Below are positions 19,931 through 28,943 of a DNA stretch of 64,000 nucleotides, piece by piece; within the stretch, counting starts at the first letter, position 1, and every line of letters begins with the position of its first letter. A program made the position numbers and the translations under genes. Location: the NCBI GenBank assembly GCA_963733085.1, contig CAVTBY010000005.1:300150-364149 (forward strand), written 5' to 3'. The notes beneath the pieces were generated by a model. The model saw only the letters and a list, made by a program, of their open reading frames with translations. It had not been told where the DNA came from and made no database searches. Source of the DNA: Desertimonas sp963733085 (GTDB lineage Bacteria; Actinomycetota; Acidimicrobiia; Acidimicrobiales; Ilumatobacteraceae).

Positions 19931-20626
19931 TCATTTTCGGCGAGTACTCGGCTGGTGGGTTCGACGACGGCTGAGCTTTGGAGGCGGCTTTCTGAGTAGT
20001 TCGGTTTGAAGGAGTTCGGTGAGCCAGTTCTGGTGTTGTTCGGGTGTCCATCCGAGTTCGACGGTGAGTAGGTGGTAGAGCTCGGGGCTGGTGAGGGCGC
20101 AGTAGCGCTGGCCCGCCTCGGCGGTCGACAGTTCGGGACGGAGGTCGTCGCCGAGGTAGGTGCGGATGCGTTCGGTTTGGTTGGTGAGTCGTTCGCTGAG
20201 CAAGCGTCGGGCGAGTTCGGCGGCGAAGTCCTCGTTGTCTGCGGCACCGCGGATGATGGCGTGGATTGGGCGGGTGCGGGCGAGGATCCGGCAGCTGTAC
20301 TCGACGTTCTTGGCGAGCCGCTCGGATGCTGTCGGGAGTTCGCCGACCATCTCCCACCACTGCTCGTCGTCGGCGATCGAGTCGTGGGGTCCCGTGATGT
20401 CCATCACCCCTTCGAGCAAACCGCGCTTGCCATCGAAGGTGAGATAGATGGTCTCGGGAGTCACTCCGGCTCTGTCGGCGACGGCGGCGACGGTGGTCCG
20501 AGCGTATCCGTGCTCGATGAACAGTCGGCGGGCGGACTCGAGCACCCGGCGCCGGGTCCGTTGGGCTTGGCTGGCCCGTAGCGGTGAGTGATAAGCGCGT
20601 CGTGCAACCTTGACTTTCTCGACCAT
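19931..20626 (-). CDS. TetR-family transcriptional repressor
   Basis: 231 residues. HTH: RRRVLESARRLFIEHGYART followed by TVAAVADRAGVTPETIYLTF. The ligand-binding C-terminal domain ends in an Arg/Lys-rich tail (PKLSRRRTHQPSTRRK). It is divergent from the hydrolase at 20684, sharing a 57-bp region with AT-rich palindromic elements (ACTTAAGT; CTAC-A-GTAG), so it likely controls itself and that hydrolase. Confidence 0.9.
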   Translation of the reverse strand: MVEKVKVARRAYHSPLRASQAQRTRRRVLESARRLFIEHGYARTTVAAVADRAGVTPETIYLTFDGKRGLLEGVMDITGPHDSIADDEQWWEMVGELPTASERLAKNVEYSCRILARTRPIHAIIRGAADNEDFAAELARRLLSERLTNQTERIRTYLGDDLRPELSTAEAGQRYCALTSPELYHLLTVELGWTPEQHQNWLTELLQTELLRKPPPKLSRRRTHQPSTRRK

Positions 20627-20683
20627 TTCACTACAGTAGCGATTAATTCACTTAAGTCAGGATGAAGTGGATTGGAGGGTGCC

Positions 20684-21517
20684 GTGGATCGACTCCGATT
20701 CGATGACGTGGAGCTGGACTACGAGATTCTCGACCGCGGCGATGAGCGGGTCGTGCTCGTACATGCCAGTCCGTTCGTGTCGTGGTATCAGCCGCTTGTC
20801 GCCCAGCTGCAATCCATTTCTACGCTGACCTACCGTCGTCACCTTCACAGACGCGGCGACGATGCGTACCGCCCACTCACCGTCGCCGAAGATGCCGGCA
20901 TCTGCGCCCGACTGATGGATCACGTCGGCTGGCCCACCGCTCACATTGTCGGCCACTCCTACGGAGCGCTCGTCGCACTCCAGGTAGCGATGGACCAGCC
21001 TGAACGCGTCGGCTCGGTGGCGCTGCTCGAACCTGCGGCGAGGGGCATCTCCAGCTCCGCCCAGGTCATCGCCGCGCTGCAACCGGTGTTCGCCGCGTAC
21101 CAATCCGGCGACACCGCGACAGCGGTTGACGGGTTCCTTCGTCACGTGTGCGGCGATGGCTACCGCGCCAACCTCGAGCGAGCGATCCCCGGCGCCTTCC
21201 AGGAGGCGCTCGACGAGGCCGACTTGTTCTTCCAGGCCGAGATGCCCGCCGTGCAGCACTGGACCTTTGGACCTGAAGACGCTGATCGCGTCACCCAGCC
21301 GGTGCTCAACGTCGTCGGAACGGAAAGCGTCCCGCGGTTCGTCGATGGAGCCGCGCTCGTCCAGTCGTGGTTCCCGCACGCCGAACGCCTCTCGGTACCC
21401 GACGCCGGGCACCTATTGATGGTCCAGAACCCAACTGCCGTGGCGCACGGTCTGACCAACTTCGTCAGACGACATCGCATCGCTCGCAACAGCCAGCACA
21501 GGATTGTCGCCCAATAG
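20684..21517 (+). CDS. Alpha/beta-fold hydrolase
   Basis: 277 residues from GTG 20684 with GGAGGG upstream. Fold markers: VVLVHASPFVSWYQPLVAQL (oxyanion-hole His-Ala), nucleophile elbow VGHSYGALVALQVA (Ser), acid region VTQPVLNVVGTES, and catalytic His in VPDAGHLLMVQNP. An ester or C-C hydrolase of unknown substrate, divergently paired with a TetR repressor. Confidence 0.85.
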   Translation: MDRLRFDDVELDYEILDRGDERVVLVHASPFVSWYQPLVAQLQSISTLTYRRHLHRRGDDAYRPLTVAEDAGICARLMDHVGWPTAHIVGHSYGALVALQVAMDQPERVGSVALLEPAARGISSSAQVIAALQPVFAAYQSGDTATAVDGFLRHVCGDGYRANLERAIPGAFQEALDEADLFFQAEMPAVQHWTFGPEDADRVTQPVLNVVGTESVPRFVDGAALVQSWFPHAERLSVPDAGHLLMVQNPTAVAHGLTNFVRRHRIARNSQHRIVAQ

Positions 21518-21540
21518 GCCACCCGAACAACCGTCGAAGG

Positions 21541-21606
21541 TTGCAGTGGAAATGAAATGCCGAGATGGCGCGCTGCCGTGCTTACAGGCATCGTGATTCG
21601 GTCGCG
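21541..21606. repeat. Member of dispersed intergenic repeat (copy F, divergent)
   Basis: Contains ATGCCGAGATGGCGCG followed by GATTCGGTCGCGG, the two blocks of the repeat family seen at 46610, 47793, 52078, 54391 and 59631. The 21518-21875 interval holds no gene besides this. Confidence 0.4.
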
Positions 21607-21875
21607 GTGTTTGGTGTCGTTCTTGGCGTTTCGGAGCGGCGTGGGTGCTCGGCTGGCGGGTACTTGCCGCCGAGTATGCGTGCGTGGCGTGCTCCTGTCG
21701 CAACCGATGGGTGCCAGGGGGACCGAATCGTCCCCCACACACCCGACGGTTGCGGTGACCGTCCGTCGCGCTGTCCGGTGCCCTCCCGGCGGCTATCGGG
21801 TGCCGTCGGACGACACAACGTTGGACGGGTCGTGTTGATCGCGGTGGCGCTGTTGCTCGCTCACGGCCATTCTCT

Positions 21876-22688
21876 TCAGTTGCGTGCAGTGGCTGGGTGC
21901 TTGTCGAGCTCGCCGGCGAATACCTTGACGACGTCGGCGAAGGCTTGCGGGTGCTCGAGGTATGGCACGTGACCGCCGTCGATCTCGACGAAGCGGCCGT
22001 CTGGGACCAGGGCGGCGAGTCGGCGGGCGACCGATCGGAACACCGGGAGGCTTGTCGTGCCGGCTACCACCAAGGCGGCGACCGTGACGCCTGCGAGGTC
22101 AGCGTCGTCGACCTCGAGTGGCGGCGCCTTCAGATCGGTGAAGGCGATCTCTGCGTTGTCCCGAAGCCGGTCCCGGCCGTCGTCGTCAATGACTGACCAC
22201 ATCTCCGCACAGACGATCGACATGAATGCGTCAACTCCGGCTCTGAGGCCGTCGCGGGCGATGGCTTCTTCGATGCTGGGCGTGAGCTCGCTCATTAGCG
22301 CGTGGCCGCCGTCGGGGTCGAGGCTGAACAAGGGCGGTTCGCTGAGCACCACGCCCCGCAGCAGTTCCGCGTGGCGTAGTGCCAGGTCGATGGCGAAAAG
22401 TGCCCCGCTGCTCGATCCGACCACCAAGCACGGTGCCAAGTCGAGCGACTTGATGAGCGCGGCGGCATCGTCGGCGTGTTGCGCTGGGGTGATGGGGGCG
22501 GTGCCGCGGGCACTGCGAGTGTGGCCACGCCGGTCATAGCGCACGCACGCGTACTCGTCCGAAAGACGCACGGCCTGGTCGGCCCACACGCCCGCGTGGC
22601 CGCACATGCCGTGCACGAAGAGCATCGACGGGCCCTGTCCACTTCGCTCGTAATAGATGGTGGTGTCGTTGACATCGATGAGCGACAC
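21876..22688 (-). CDS. Alpha/beta-fold hydrolase
   Basis: 270 residues from GTG 22688 with GGAGGCAGCC upstream; the frame extends to 22760 but lacks a site there. Markers: MLFVHGMCGHAGVW, YDRRGHTRSA, nucleophile elbow VGSSSGALFAIDLA, catalytic acid segment VVAGTTSLPV and His in VEIDGGHVPYLEHP. Typical of small epoxide-hydrolase/peroxidase-like esterases; substrate unknown. Convergent with the 20684 hydrolase, about 22% alike by eye and not a recent duplicate. Confidence 0.85.
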   Translation of the reverse strand: MSLIDVNDTTIYYERSGQGPSMLFVHGMCGHAGVWADQAVRLSDEYACVRYDRRGHTRSARGTAPITPAQHADDAAALIKSLDLAPCLVVGSSSGALFAIDLALRHAELLRGVVLSEPPLFSLDPDGGHALMSELTPSIEEAIARDGLRAGVDAFMSIVCAEMWSVIDDDGRDRLRDNAEIAFTDLKAPPLEVDDADLAGVTVAALVVAGTTSLPVFRSVARRLAALVPDGRFVEIDGGHVPYLEHPQAFADVVKVFAGELDKHPATARN

Positions 22689-22776
22689 GGCTGCCTCCAG
22701 TTGGTGGGTTCCTGATGGGATTGTCAGCCCGTCGCCGCTGGCGGGCAATCGGGCGTTCACCCCATACGCAGTACGG

Positions 22777-24334
22777 CTACGACACCAGCAGACCGTGCTC
22801 CATCGCCCACAGTGTCGCCCCGGCTCGGGTGGTGACTCCGGCCTTGGCGTACAGGTGCTCGATGTGGCGGCCCACAGTCTTGGGTGAGATGCCGAGCGCC
22901 GCGGCCACTTGCTTGTTGGCGTGTCCGCGGGCGATCAGTCGTAGCACCTCGACCTCACGCTCGGTTAGCCCGGCCGGCCGGAGTGTCTGCGGGGGCCGCG
23001 TCGCCTGGCCGGCGGCAGCGAGCACAGCGTCGACTTCGACCCGTGTGAAGCGGCCGGCGGCGACCTCGGCGACGAGCTGCTTCGCCGCGACCGCCGGGGT
23101 GAGCGCCGGACGGTACGGGCGGTCCTCGCTCATCGCGTGGTAGGCATCGGCGGCAGCCAGCAACCGAGTCCCGAGTTCGAGCTGATCGGCCTTGGCACCG
23201 CGGTGATATCCGGAGCCATCGGCGCGCTCGTGGTGGCCGGCAGCCAGGTCGGCGAAGGGAGCGAGGAACCCGCAACGGCGAAGCACTCGTTCGCCGAGAT
23301 AGGGGTGGAGCCGGACCCGCTCCCACTGTTCAGCGCTCAGCGGGCCGGGGTGATCCCAAATGCCGCTCGACACGCCGACCCGCCCGACGTCGTGCACCAA
23401 CGCGGCCCGACCGACCGTGATCGCCTCCGAGTCGGCCAGGCCTGCGGCCCTGGCCGCCGCGTCGGCAAGGGTGGCGACACCCGTCGAGTGTCCCCTCAGC
23501 CACACCGACTTCAAATCGGTGAAATCCGCCACCGCGGCCAACGCACCGTCGAGCCCGCTGGGCTCTATCCACAAGCCAGGAGCGGGCTCGGCCGCGAGCA
23601 CCTGCGCGCACGGGTCGTCGCCGACCGCGGCCAACCAATGCTCACCCTCAGCGATGAAGGCGTCGACGACCGACCGGGTCATAGGCGCGCCCCCGACGGT
23701 GACCGAGCACCTCGACGGCAGCCGACCAGCCGGCCTGACGAGCCCACAGCTCGACGTCGCGGGCAACGGTGACAACACGGATCGCCACCGGCACCTCCTC
23801 GCCGGCCAGACCGTCCGGCAAACCCTTGCCATCCCAACGCTCATAGGCGTGGGCGAGGGCCCAGCGGACGGGCTCGGCCAATCCCAGCCGGGCCGCCAAA
23901 CGGGAGGCCACCTCGCAATGGCCCGACAGGCTGCGCCGCGCCGCCCCGGGATCGGTGAGCGCCCGCGCGACCCGACCGATACGCCGGCGCAACGGGAGAT
24001 CCTCCGCCAGATGAACCACGAAGTAGCGCATGTTCTCACGGCTCTGAGCCAACGCCATCGGAGCCATCGTCCGCATCAAGGCGATGTCGTCTCCGCCCGC
24101 CAGCACCGCCATTTCCGACGCATCCGACGTGCATCCAACGAAACGCAGCAACGCCACGTAGTACACGGCCGATCGCGTCAGCCCATCCAACCCGAGCTGT
24201 TCTGCGGCCGACAGCGACAGCCAACAGGTCCGCAACCCCTGCTCCATCGGCTGGCCGAGCCCGAGATCGGTCGCCAACGACAACGCGGTCGTCAACTCCG
24301 CAAGCCGTCCCGACCGGACCCCCTCGTCCACCAC
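22777..24334 (-). pseudogene. HD-GYP-like phosphohydrolase/LuxR regulator, one frameshift
   Basis: The first frame (GTG 24334) encodes a helical N-terminal domain with LTTALSLATDLGLGQPMEQG, SAAEQLGLDG and YERWDGKGLPDGLAGEEVPV. After one extra base near 23670-23685 the second frame continues VVDAFIAEGEHWLAAVG, then the HD domain ALVHDVGRVGVSSGIWDHPG with HHERADGSGYHRGA (GYH where HD-GYP has GYP). A C-terminal LuxR HTH follows: LTEREVEVLRLIARGHANKQ, GISPKTVGRHIEHLYAKAGV. Repaired length is about 519 residues. The two-domain arrangement is known in actinobacterial regulators; the signal sensed is unknown. Confidence 0.75.
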
Positions 24335-24406
24335 AACAGTCTCCCAGCCCCACCTGAACGGTGCCGAGCGGCATGTTCGTGCGACTGCGTCGGTTCGACA
24401 ATCGCT

Positions 24407-24467
24407 TCGCCGATTTGTGTCAGCTGGATGCGCACGTAGCGGTCATGCGGCTGACACAAATGATGGC
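24407..24467. repeat. 61-bp palindromic repeat, copy 2
   Basis: Matches 2991-3051 at 59 of 61 bases, on the same strand. In this copy the 12-bp arms (ATTTGTGTCAGC at 24413; GCTGACACAAAT ending 24461) pair perfectly around a 25-nt centre. It sits between the HD/LuxR start and the GH130 stop. Confidence 0.75.
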
Positions 24468-24509
24468 ATGATCAGGCAAGTCCGAGCTGGTGGACACCTG
24501 GGCCGTGTG

Positions 24510-25568
24510 TCACGTCACGGTGCGCTCGAGCTCGGCGACGCCGATGCGGGCGTCGGCCATGCCGTAGAAGACGAACTGCCGCCGGCCGATCGCCGCGATC
24601 GCGGTCGGAAACACGACGTTGGCCACGGTGCCGGTTTGTTCGGCTGCGGTCTGTGGCTGCATCAGTGGTTCGGCCGTGCGGTCGAGAACCCGCGCCGGAT
24701 CGTCTGGATCGAGCAGCAAAGCGCCGGCGCAATACACCGCCGAGCTCGGCACGGTCGGGTCGAAACCGGTGGAGACGTCCCCAGCGACGCCATGGTGGAT
24801 GAGCAGCCATCCTTCCGGGACCCTGATCGGTGGCGGTCCTCCACCGATCTTGGCGCTCTCGAACGCGAACTCGCCGACGGCGACGCAGCGGTGGGACCGC
24901 AGCACCGTCAGCGCCCTCAAGTCATCGTCGACGGCGGCCTCGGTGACGTAGGAGATCCAAATGCCCGGTCGCGGGTCGATGCCGGCCGGCGGCACGAGGG
25001 CGTCGCCGACGCCGAGCCAGTCGGCATGCCACATCGGCCGATGCAACATCGCATAGCACGGTGCGCCGTCGGGGCCAGGGATCGGCTCGGGGAAGAACAG
25101 GGCGTCCTTGTTCGGGTAAAGGTTGAAGTCGATGTCCCACTCCGCCTCGTGGCCGAACAGCACCGGTCCCAGTCGCTGCCATGAGCGCAGGTCCGGTGAC
25201 ACGGCAACGGCGATCCGCGGCCCGAGCGGCCCGAAGGCGACGTAGGTCATCACGTGCACCCCGAGCCGATCGACGTAGGTGACGCGGGGATCCTCGACCC
25301 CGGCGTGATTCACGCCGCGTTCCCAAGACAGGTCGGGTTCGAGCACGAGTCCGCGTCGATCGACGCCGACGGGGACCCCGTGCTCGACGACAACCTCGGC
25401 GAGGCCGACCCGGGAGACATTCCCCGCGGCGACCACTCTCGGCAGGAGGTGCAGACGACCGTCGGGTGTGTGTCCGACTGCCGGGTTGAGCACGCCTTCG
25501 GCTTCCAACGGATCCCCCGGATCGGGGGCCATCACGATCCCCAACCGCGTCAACCGATAGGGGATCAC
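24510..25568 (-). CDS. GH130-family glycoside phosphorylase/hydrolase
   Basis: 352 residues from GTG 25568 (GGAGGG upstream). It has a five-bladed propeller type sequence: GVLNPAVGHTPDGRLHLLPR, HAGVEDPRVTYVD (the EDPR motif of GH130 with the catalytic Asp), DIDFNLYPNKDALFFPEPI, and GWLLIHHGVAG with the phosphate or carboxylate-binding residues. GH130 enzymes cleave beta-mannosides or beta-galactofuranosides-related linkages, often by phosphorolysis. The start overlaps the stop of a sugar-permease stump (GTGA), showing it was once the last gene of a sugar-uptake operon. Confidence 0.85.
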   Translation of the reverse strand: MIPYRLTRLGIVMAPDPGDPLEAEGVLNPAVGHTPDGRLHLLPRVVAAGNVSRVGLAEVVVEHGVPVGVDRRGLVLEPDLSWERGVNHAGVEDPRVTYVDRLGVHVMTYVAFGPLGPRIAVAVSPDLRSWQRLGPVLFGHEAEWDIDFNLYPNKDALFFPEPIPGPDGAPCYAMLHRPMWHADWLGVGDALVPPAGIDPRPGIWISYVTEAAVDDDLRALTVLRSHRCVAVGEFAFESAKIGGGPPPIRVPEGWLLIHHGVAGDVSTGFDPTVPSSAVYCAGALLLDPDDPARVLDRTAEPLMQPQTAAEQTGTVANVVFPTAIAAIGRRQFVFYGMADARIGVAELERTVT

Positions 25569-25815
25569 CCCTCCACTCCTGAGCCGATGTCGCTCGACGT
25601 GAAGTGGCGCTGGAACACGATGAACAACCCAACGACCGGTGCCGCCAGTGCGCACGCCCCGGCAATCACCGACCCGAACGGGTTGGCGACCGTCGCTTGC
25701 AGGGTGGAGTTGTAGTTGGCGAGCGACACGGCGAGCGGGTGCATGTCGGCCTGCTTGGTGATGCGGAACGGCCAGAGGAACTCGTTCCACAGTGCGGCTT
25801 CGCGGACGACCCTGA
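25565..25815 (-). pseudogene. C-terminal stump of a MalG-type sugar ABC permease
   Basis: About 80 codons match the end of a carbohydrate permease: ALWNEFLWPFRITKQADMHP (after the EAA loop), the helix FGSVIAGACALAAPVVGLFI and FQRHFTSSDIGSGVEG. Everything upstream, including the EAA motif and four helices, is missing; beyond ~25815 the sequence is unrelated. Paralogous to, but clearly different from, the intact permease at 27025. Confidence 0.7.
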
Positions 25816-26197
25816 CGGTCGACGGTCGAGACCGTCGCCCACACAGTCTGGTGAGCCATGTCGACAAGGCCGGCGCAATCCGCGCAAGGTCAGTCATGCG
25901 AACGATTGTCGCGCCAGCCGCCGCGGAGATGACCGTTCTGGCGCGGGTCGTGTGGCCGTCGCGGCTGTGGTTCTGAGGTGTCATTCGGGCGCGATTGGGC
26001 GCTGCGTTGTTCGATCCGGGTCTGGTGTCGACCGGGAAAGCTTCGACGGACACGGTGGTTCCGAGCGCTCGATTGTCCTGCGCACAGTGAGGTCCAGGGA
26101 TCCGACGACGCCGCGGCTCCGAACTTCCTACGTCCAAGCGGACGAGGCGCCGCCGAGTTGGCGGCGCAGAGCTGGTGAACACATTGTGAGGTGCGTG

Positions 26198-26341
26198 ATG
26201 CGCAGGATTCTCGGGATGATCGGAGCGGCGGCGACGGCGATGGTGACATTGGTCCCGTCGGCGGGACCGGTGAGTGTCGCAGCATCGTTCGGATATGCCT
26301 CGATCGGTGGCTACGAGACTTCGGGCTACGAGTACTCATAA
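26198..26341 (+). CDS. Short exported Gly/Tyr peptide, paralog 1
   Basis: 47 residues. An N-terminal signal-like segment (MRRILGMIGAAATAMVTLVP, then SAGPVSVAA) is followed by a ~17-residue end rich in Gly and Tyr: FGYASIGGYETSGYEYS. GAGGTGC precedes the ATG by 3-4 bases. Paralog 2 at 26658 shares the MR(R/K)(I/M)LG start, the PV-SA cleavage region and the GYEYS end. The interval 25816-26197 before it shows no other gene. A secreted structural peptide or peptide precursor is possible; no known family recognised. Confidence 0.6.
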   Translation: MRRILGMIGAAATAMVTLVPSAGPVSVAASFGYASIGGYETSGYEYS

Positions 26342-26401
26342 CGGATCGACGGACCATCGCCGGATCTCGTCGGCGGTCGTCACGAACGTCGAGGCAGCTG
26401 A

Positions 26402-26560
26402 CGTGCAAGATTCTCCGAACCATCGGATCACCGGTGGCACTGCTCGCGGTGATCCTTCCCGCAGCGGCATCGACGAGCGCCTTGCAAACCGGGTGTCCCA
26501 TCTTCGTGGCAAACGACATCGCGCAATGCAGAGTCACTCCAATGACCGGAGTCGATCAAC
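26402..26560 (+). pseudogene. Possible decayed third member of the exported-peptide family
   Basis: The frame CKILRTIGSPVALLAVILPA, then AASTSALQ, parallels the start of paralog 2 (MRKMLGFIAATVTAIAVMVP ... PVSALR) residue by residue. It lacks a start codon and Shine-Dalgarno and has no Gly/Tyr tail, continuing instead TGCPIFVANDIAQCRV. A decayed copy or a divergent Cys-containing relative. Confidence 0.35.
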
Positions 26561-26657
26561 GATCCACACGCAGTCGCGCTCCGAACCATGTGATGTCAAC
26601 ACACGACCGGATACGCCGCACTGCGTCGCGGCGGTCCCATGAGCTCGGAGGTGGGCG

Positions 26658-26798
26658 ATGCGTAAGATGCTGGGCTTCATCGCAGCAACGGTTACGGCTA
26701 TCGCGGTGATGGTTCCGTTGGCGGTGCCGGTCAGCGCCTTGCGGGTCGGCTACGGACAGTTCGGCGGGTACGACGTCGGCGGCTACGAGTACTCGTAG
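26658..26798 (+). CDS. Short exported Gly/Tyr peptide, paralog 2
   Basis: 46 residues after a strong GGAGGTG ribosome binding site. Signal-like MRKMLGFIAATVTAIAVMVP, then LAVPVSALRV and the tail GYGQFGGYDVGGYEYS. The codons of the final YEYS plus stop form the palindrome TACGAGTACTCGTA (26784-26797), so the 3' end may also be a protein or RNA signal. It follows paralog 1 by about 320 bp on the same strand, opposite to the flanking sugar genes. Function unknown. Confidence 0.65.
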   Translation: MRKMLGFIAATVTAIAVMVPLAVPVSALRVGYGQFGGYDVGGYEYS

Positions 26799-27024
26799 CA
26801 ACCGTCCGGGTCGACCTGGCAGGTCGTCGGGGCGCTGGTGGCGGGCTGAGCCTCGACGACGGTGAACCGGTGCCTTCTCTGCCGAATTGGGGCGGCCGCG
26901 CGTCCTCGTGGAGCGGCGATCGTGAGCCGGCCGAATGCCAGTTCGGTGCGACGGCAAGCGCAGCGAGTCGGGGTAGGCCATGGCTGCCCGTGCCGGGCTG
27001 GGTTGGGGGGTGGATGGGAGTCTC

Positions 27025-27954
27025 TCAGCCTTTGACGCCGCCGGTCGCGAGTCCGGTTTGCCAGTAGCGCTGCAGGAACAGGAAGGCCGCGATGAGCGGG
27101 ATGATCGAGAGCAGAGAACCGGTGATCACAGTTGAGAACACTGCCTGCGCGCCGCCGCCCGCCGCGCTCTGCGATTGCAGCTGGGCGAGTCCCACCGTCA
27201 GCGGGTAGAGCGAGGAGCGGTTGAGCATGATGAGGGGTAGGAAGTAGTTGTTCCATGTTGCTACGAGCGTGAACAGCAGCACGGTGACCATGCCTGGGCC
27301 GAGTAGGGGCAGGCCCACCTGCCAGAAGATCCGGAACTCACCCGCGCCGTCGACCCGAGCAGCCTCAATCAGTGTGTCGGGGATGGCGTCTTGGGCATAC
27401 ACCCGCATCAGATAGACCCCGAATGGGCTGACCAGCGATGGGATGATCACTGCAAAGGGTGTGTTCACGAGACCGTACCGCGTGAATAGCAGGTAGGTCG
27501 GTATCGCGAGCGCCGTGAGGGGGATCATGATCGCGCCCAGCGTGATGCTGAACAGCAGCCGGGAGCCTGGGAAGCGGTACTTGGCGAAGCCGTAGCCGGC
27601 CATCGTCGCGAATAGCGTCGCACCGATCGCGCTGACGCCGGCGTACAGGACGCTGTTCAACGTCCAGCGCAGATACGCACCGTCGCGAATCGTGAAGACA
27701 TCGACCACGTTGTCGAACAGGCTGAAGCGGTCACCGAACCAGAGGCCGAACGTCGAGAACAGGTCGCCGGTGTCCTTCGTGCTCGCGACGACCAGCCAGA
27801 TCAGCGGCAGCACGAAGTACAGCGCGGAAAGCCACATCAGGACCGTGACGATGTTGGAGCGTCGCCGTGTGGGGTCGTACTTTCCCCGCCGCCGATGAGG
27901 CTTGGCCACGGGGACCTCAGCAGAGGGCTTCGGGATGGTGTGAACGGCGGTCAT
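27025..27954 (-). CDS. Sugar ABC transporter permease (MalG family)
   Basis: 309 residues, six transmembrane helices, with the cytoplasmic EAA loop EAARVDGAGEFRIFWQVGLP contacting the ATPase. N-terminus cytoplasmic and basic (RRRGKYDPTRRRSNIV). The start overlaps the end of the MalF-type gene by 4 bp. Last gene of the LacI-controlled cluster; no ATPase gene is present, so it probably uses a shared MsiK-like ATPase encoded elsewhere. Confidence 0.92.
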   Translation of the reverse strand: MTAVHTIPKPSAEVPVAKPHRRRGKYDPTRRRSNIVTVLMWLSALYFVLPLIWLVVASTKDTGDLFSTFGLWFGDRFSLFDNVVDVFTIRDGAYLRWTLNSVLYAGVSAIGATLFATMAGYGFAKYRFPGSRLLFSITLGAIMIPLTALAIPTYLLFTRYGLVNTPFAVIIPSLVSPFGVYLMRVYAQDAIPDTLIEAARVDGAGEFRIFWQVGLPLLGPGMVTVLLFTLVATWNNYFLPLIMLNRSSLYPLTVGLAQLQSQSAAGGGAQAVFSTVITGSLLSIIPLIAAFLFLQRYWQTGLATGGVKG

Positions 27955-28877
27955 GGCCTCTGGCGACGCTGCGAGCTGAATTGCACGACGTACGCCACGA
28001 CTGCGATCACGATCCCGAGCAGGAACGCGATGGCGGCCGCGTAGCCGACGTCTTGGTTGACGAAGGCGACGTTGTAGGCGTAATAGTTCGGCGTGTAGGC
28101 CTCATCGATCACCGTCGGTGCGAGGTTCTCGAACAGCTGCGGCTCGTTGAAGATCTGGAAGCTGCCGATGATCGAGAAGATCAGCGTCAGCAAGATTGCT
28201 GGGCGGATCACGGGGATCTTGATGCTCCAGGCGATTCGGAGCTGGGACGCGCCGTCGATCTCGGCAGCTTCGTAGAGCTCAGTGGGGATGACTCGGAGCG
28301 CCGAGTACATGATCACCATGTTGTAGCCAACAAACGACCACGTGATGACGTTCATGATCGCGCCGAGCATGTTCTGTTCGGAGAAGAAGTTGGGCGCCTC
28401 GAGACCGACCGCTCGGAATGCCTGTCCGATCGGGCCGAAGTCGCGACCGTAGAGGTAGCCCCACATGAGGGTCGCGATGACACCTGGCACCGCATATGGC
28501 AGGAAGATGAGCAGACGTAGGGCGCGTGATCCCCGGGCGCGCCCGCTGTCGAGAACGAGCGCGAAGACAAGCGCGAGGCCGAGCATGATCGGCACCTGAA
28601 CGAGCAGGATGAGCGCCACGCGGCGCAGGCCCTCGAGGAAGCCCGGGTCGGTAAGTGCGCGAGTGAAGTTGTCGAGCCCGGCGAAGACCTTGCCGCCGAT
28701 GAGTCGGTTCCGGAACAGGCTGGTCCAGGCGGCGTAGCCGAGCGGCACCACGAGCATCCCCACGAAGACGACGAAGAACGGAAGCACGAAGAGGTATGGG
28801 GCGAGAAGCTGCTTGCGTCGGCTCGCGGAGCCGCGGCGGACCGGAGCAGGTGCGCCAGTTGCGACGAGGCTGGTCAT
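27951..28877 (-). CDS. Sugar ABC transporter permease (MalF/UgpA family)
   Basis: 308 residues with six helices (LLAPYLFVLPFFVVFVGMLV first). EAA loop EAAEIDGASQLRIAWSIKIP. Pairs with the MalG-type permease just downstream (ATGA-type overlap) to form the membrane channel for the sugar delivered by the binding protein encoded upstream. Confidence 0.92.
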   Translation of the reverse strand: MTSLVATGAPAPVRRGSASRRKQLLAPYLFVLPFFVVFVGMLVVPLGYAAWTSLFRNRLIGGKVFAGLDNFTRALTDPGFLEGLRRVALILLVQVPIMLGLALVFALVLDSGRARGSRALRLLIFLPYAVPGVIATLMWGYLYGRDFGPIGQAFRAVGLEAPNFFSEQNMLGAIMNVITWSFVGYNMVIMYSALRVIPTELYEAAEIDGASQLRIAWSIKIPVIRPAILLTLIFSIIGSFQIFNEPQLFENLAPTVIDEAYTPNYYAYNVAFVNQDVGYAAAIAFLLGIVIAVVAYVVQFSSQRRQRP

Positions 28878-28905
28878 GCGAGTCGATCCTCCGGGAGTGG
28901 GAGAC

Positions 28906-28936
28906 GGTGGGGCCGGGATCGCGTCCCGGCCCCACC
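28906..28936. terminator. 13-bp perfect hairpin between binding-protein and permease genes
   Basis: GGTGGGGCCGGGA pairs with TCCCGGCCCCACC around a 5-nt loop. It lies in the 66-bp gap after the binding-protein stop. Such hairpins commonly attenuate or protect mRNA so that the binding protein is made in excess over the permeases. Confidence 0.8.
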
Positions 28937-28943
28937 GGTGAGA

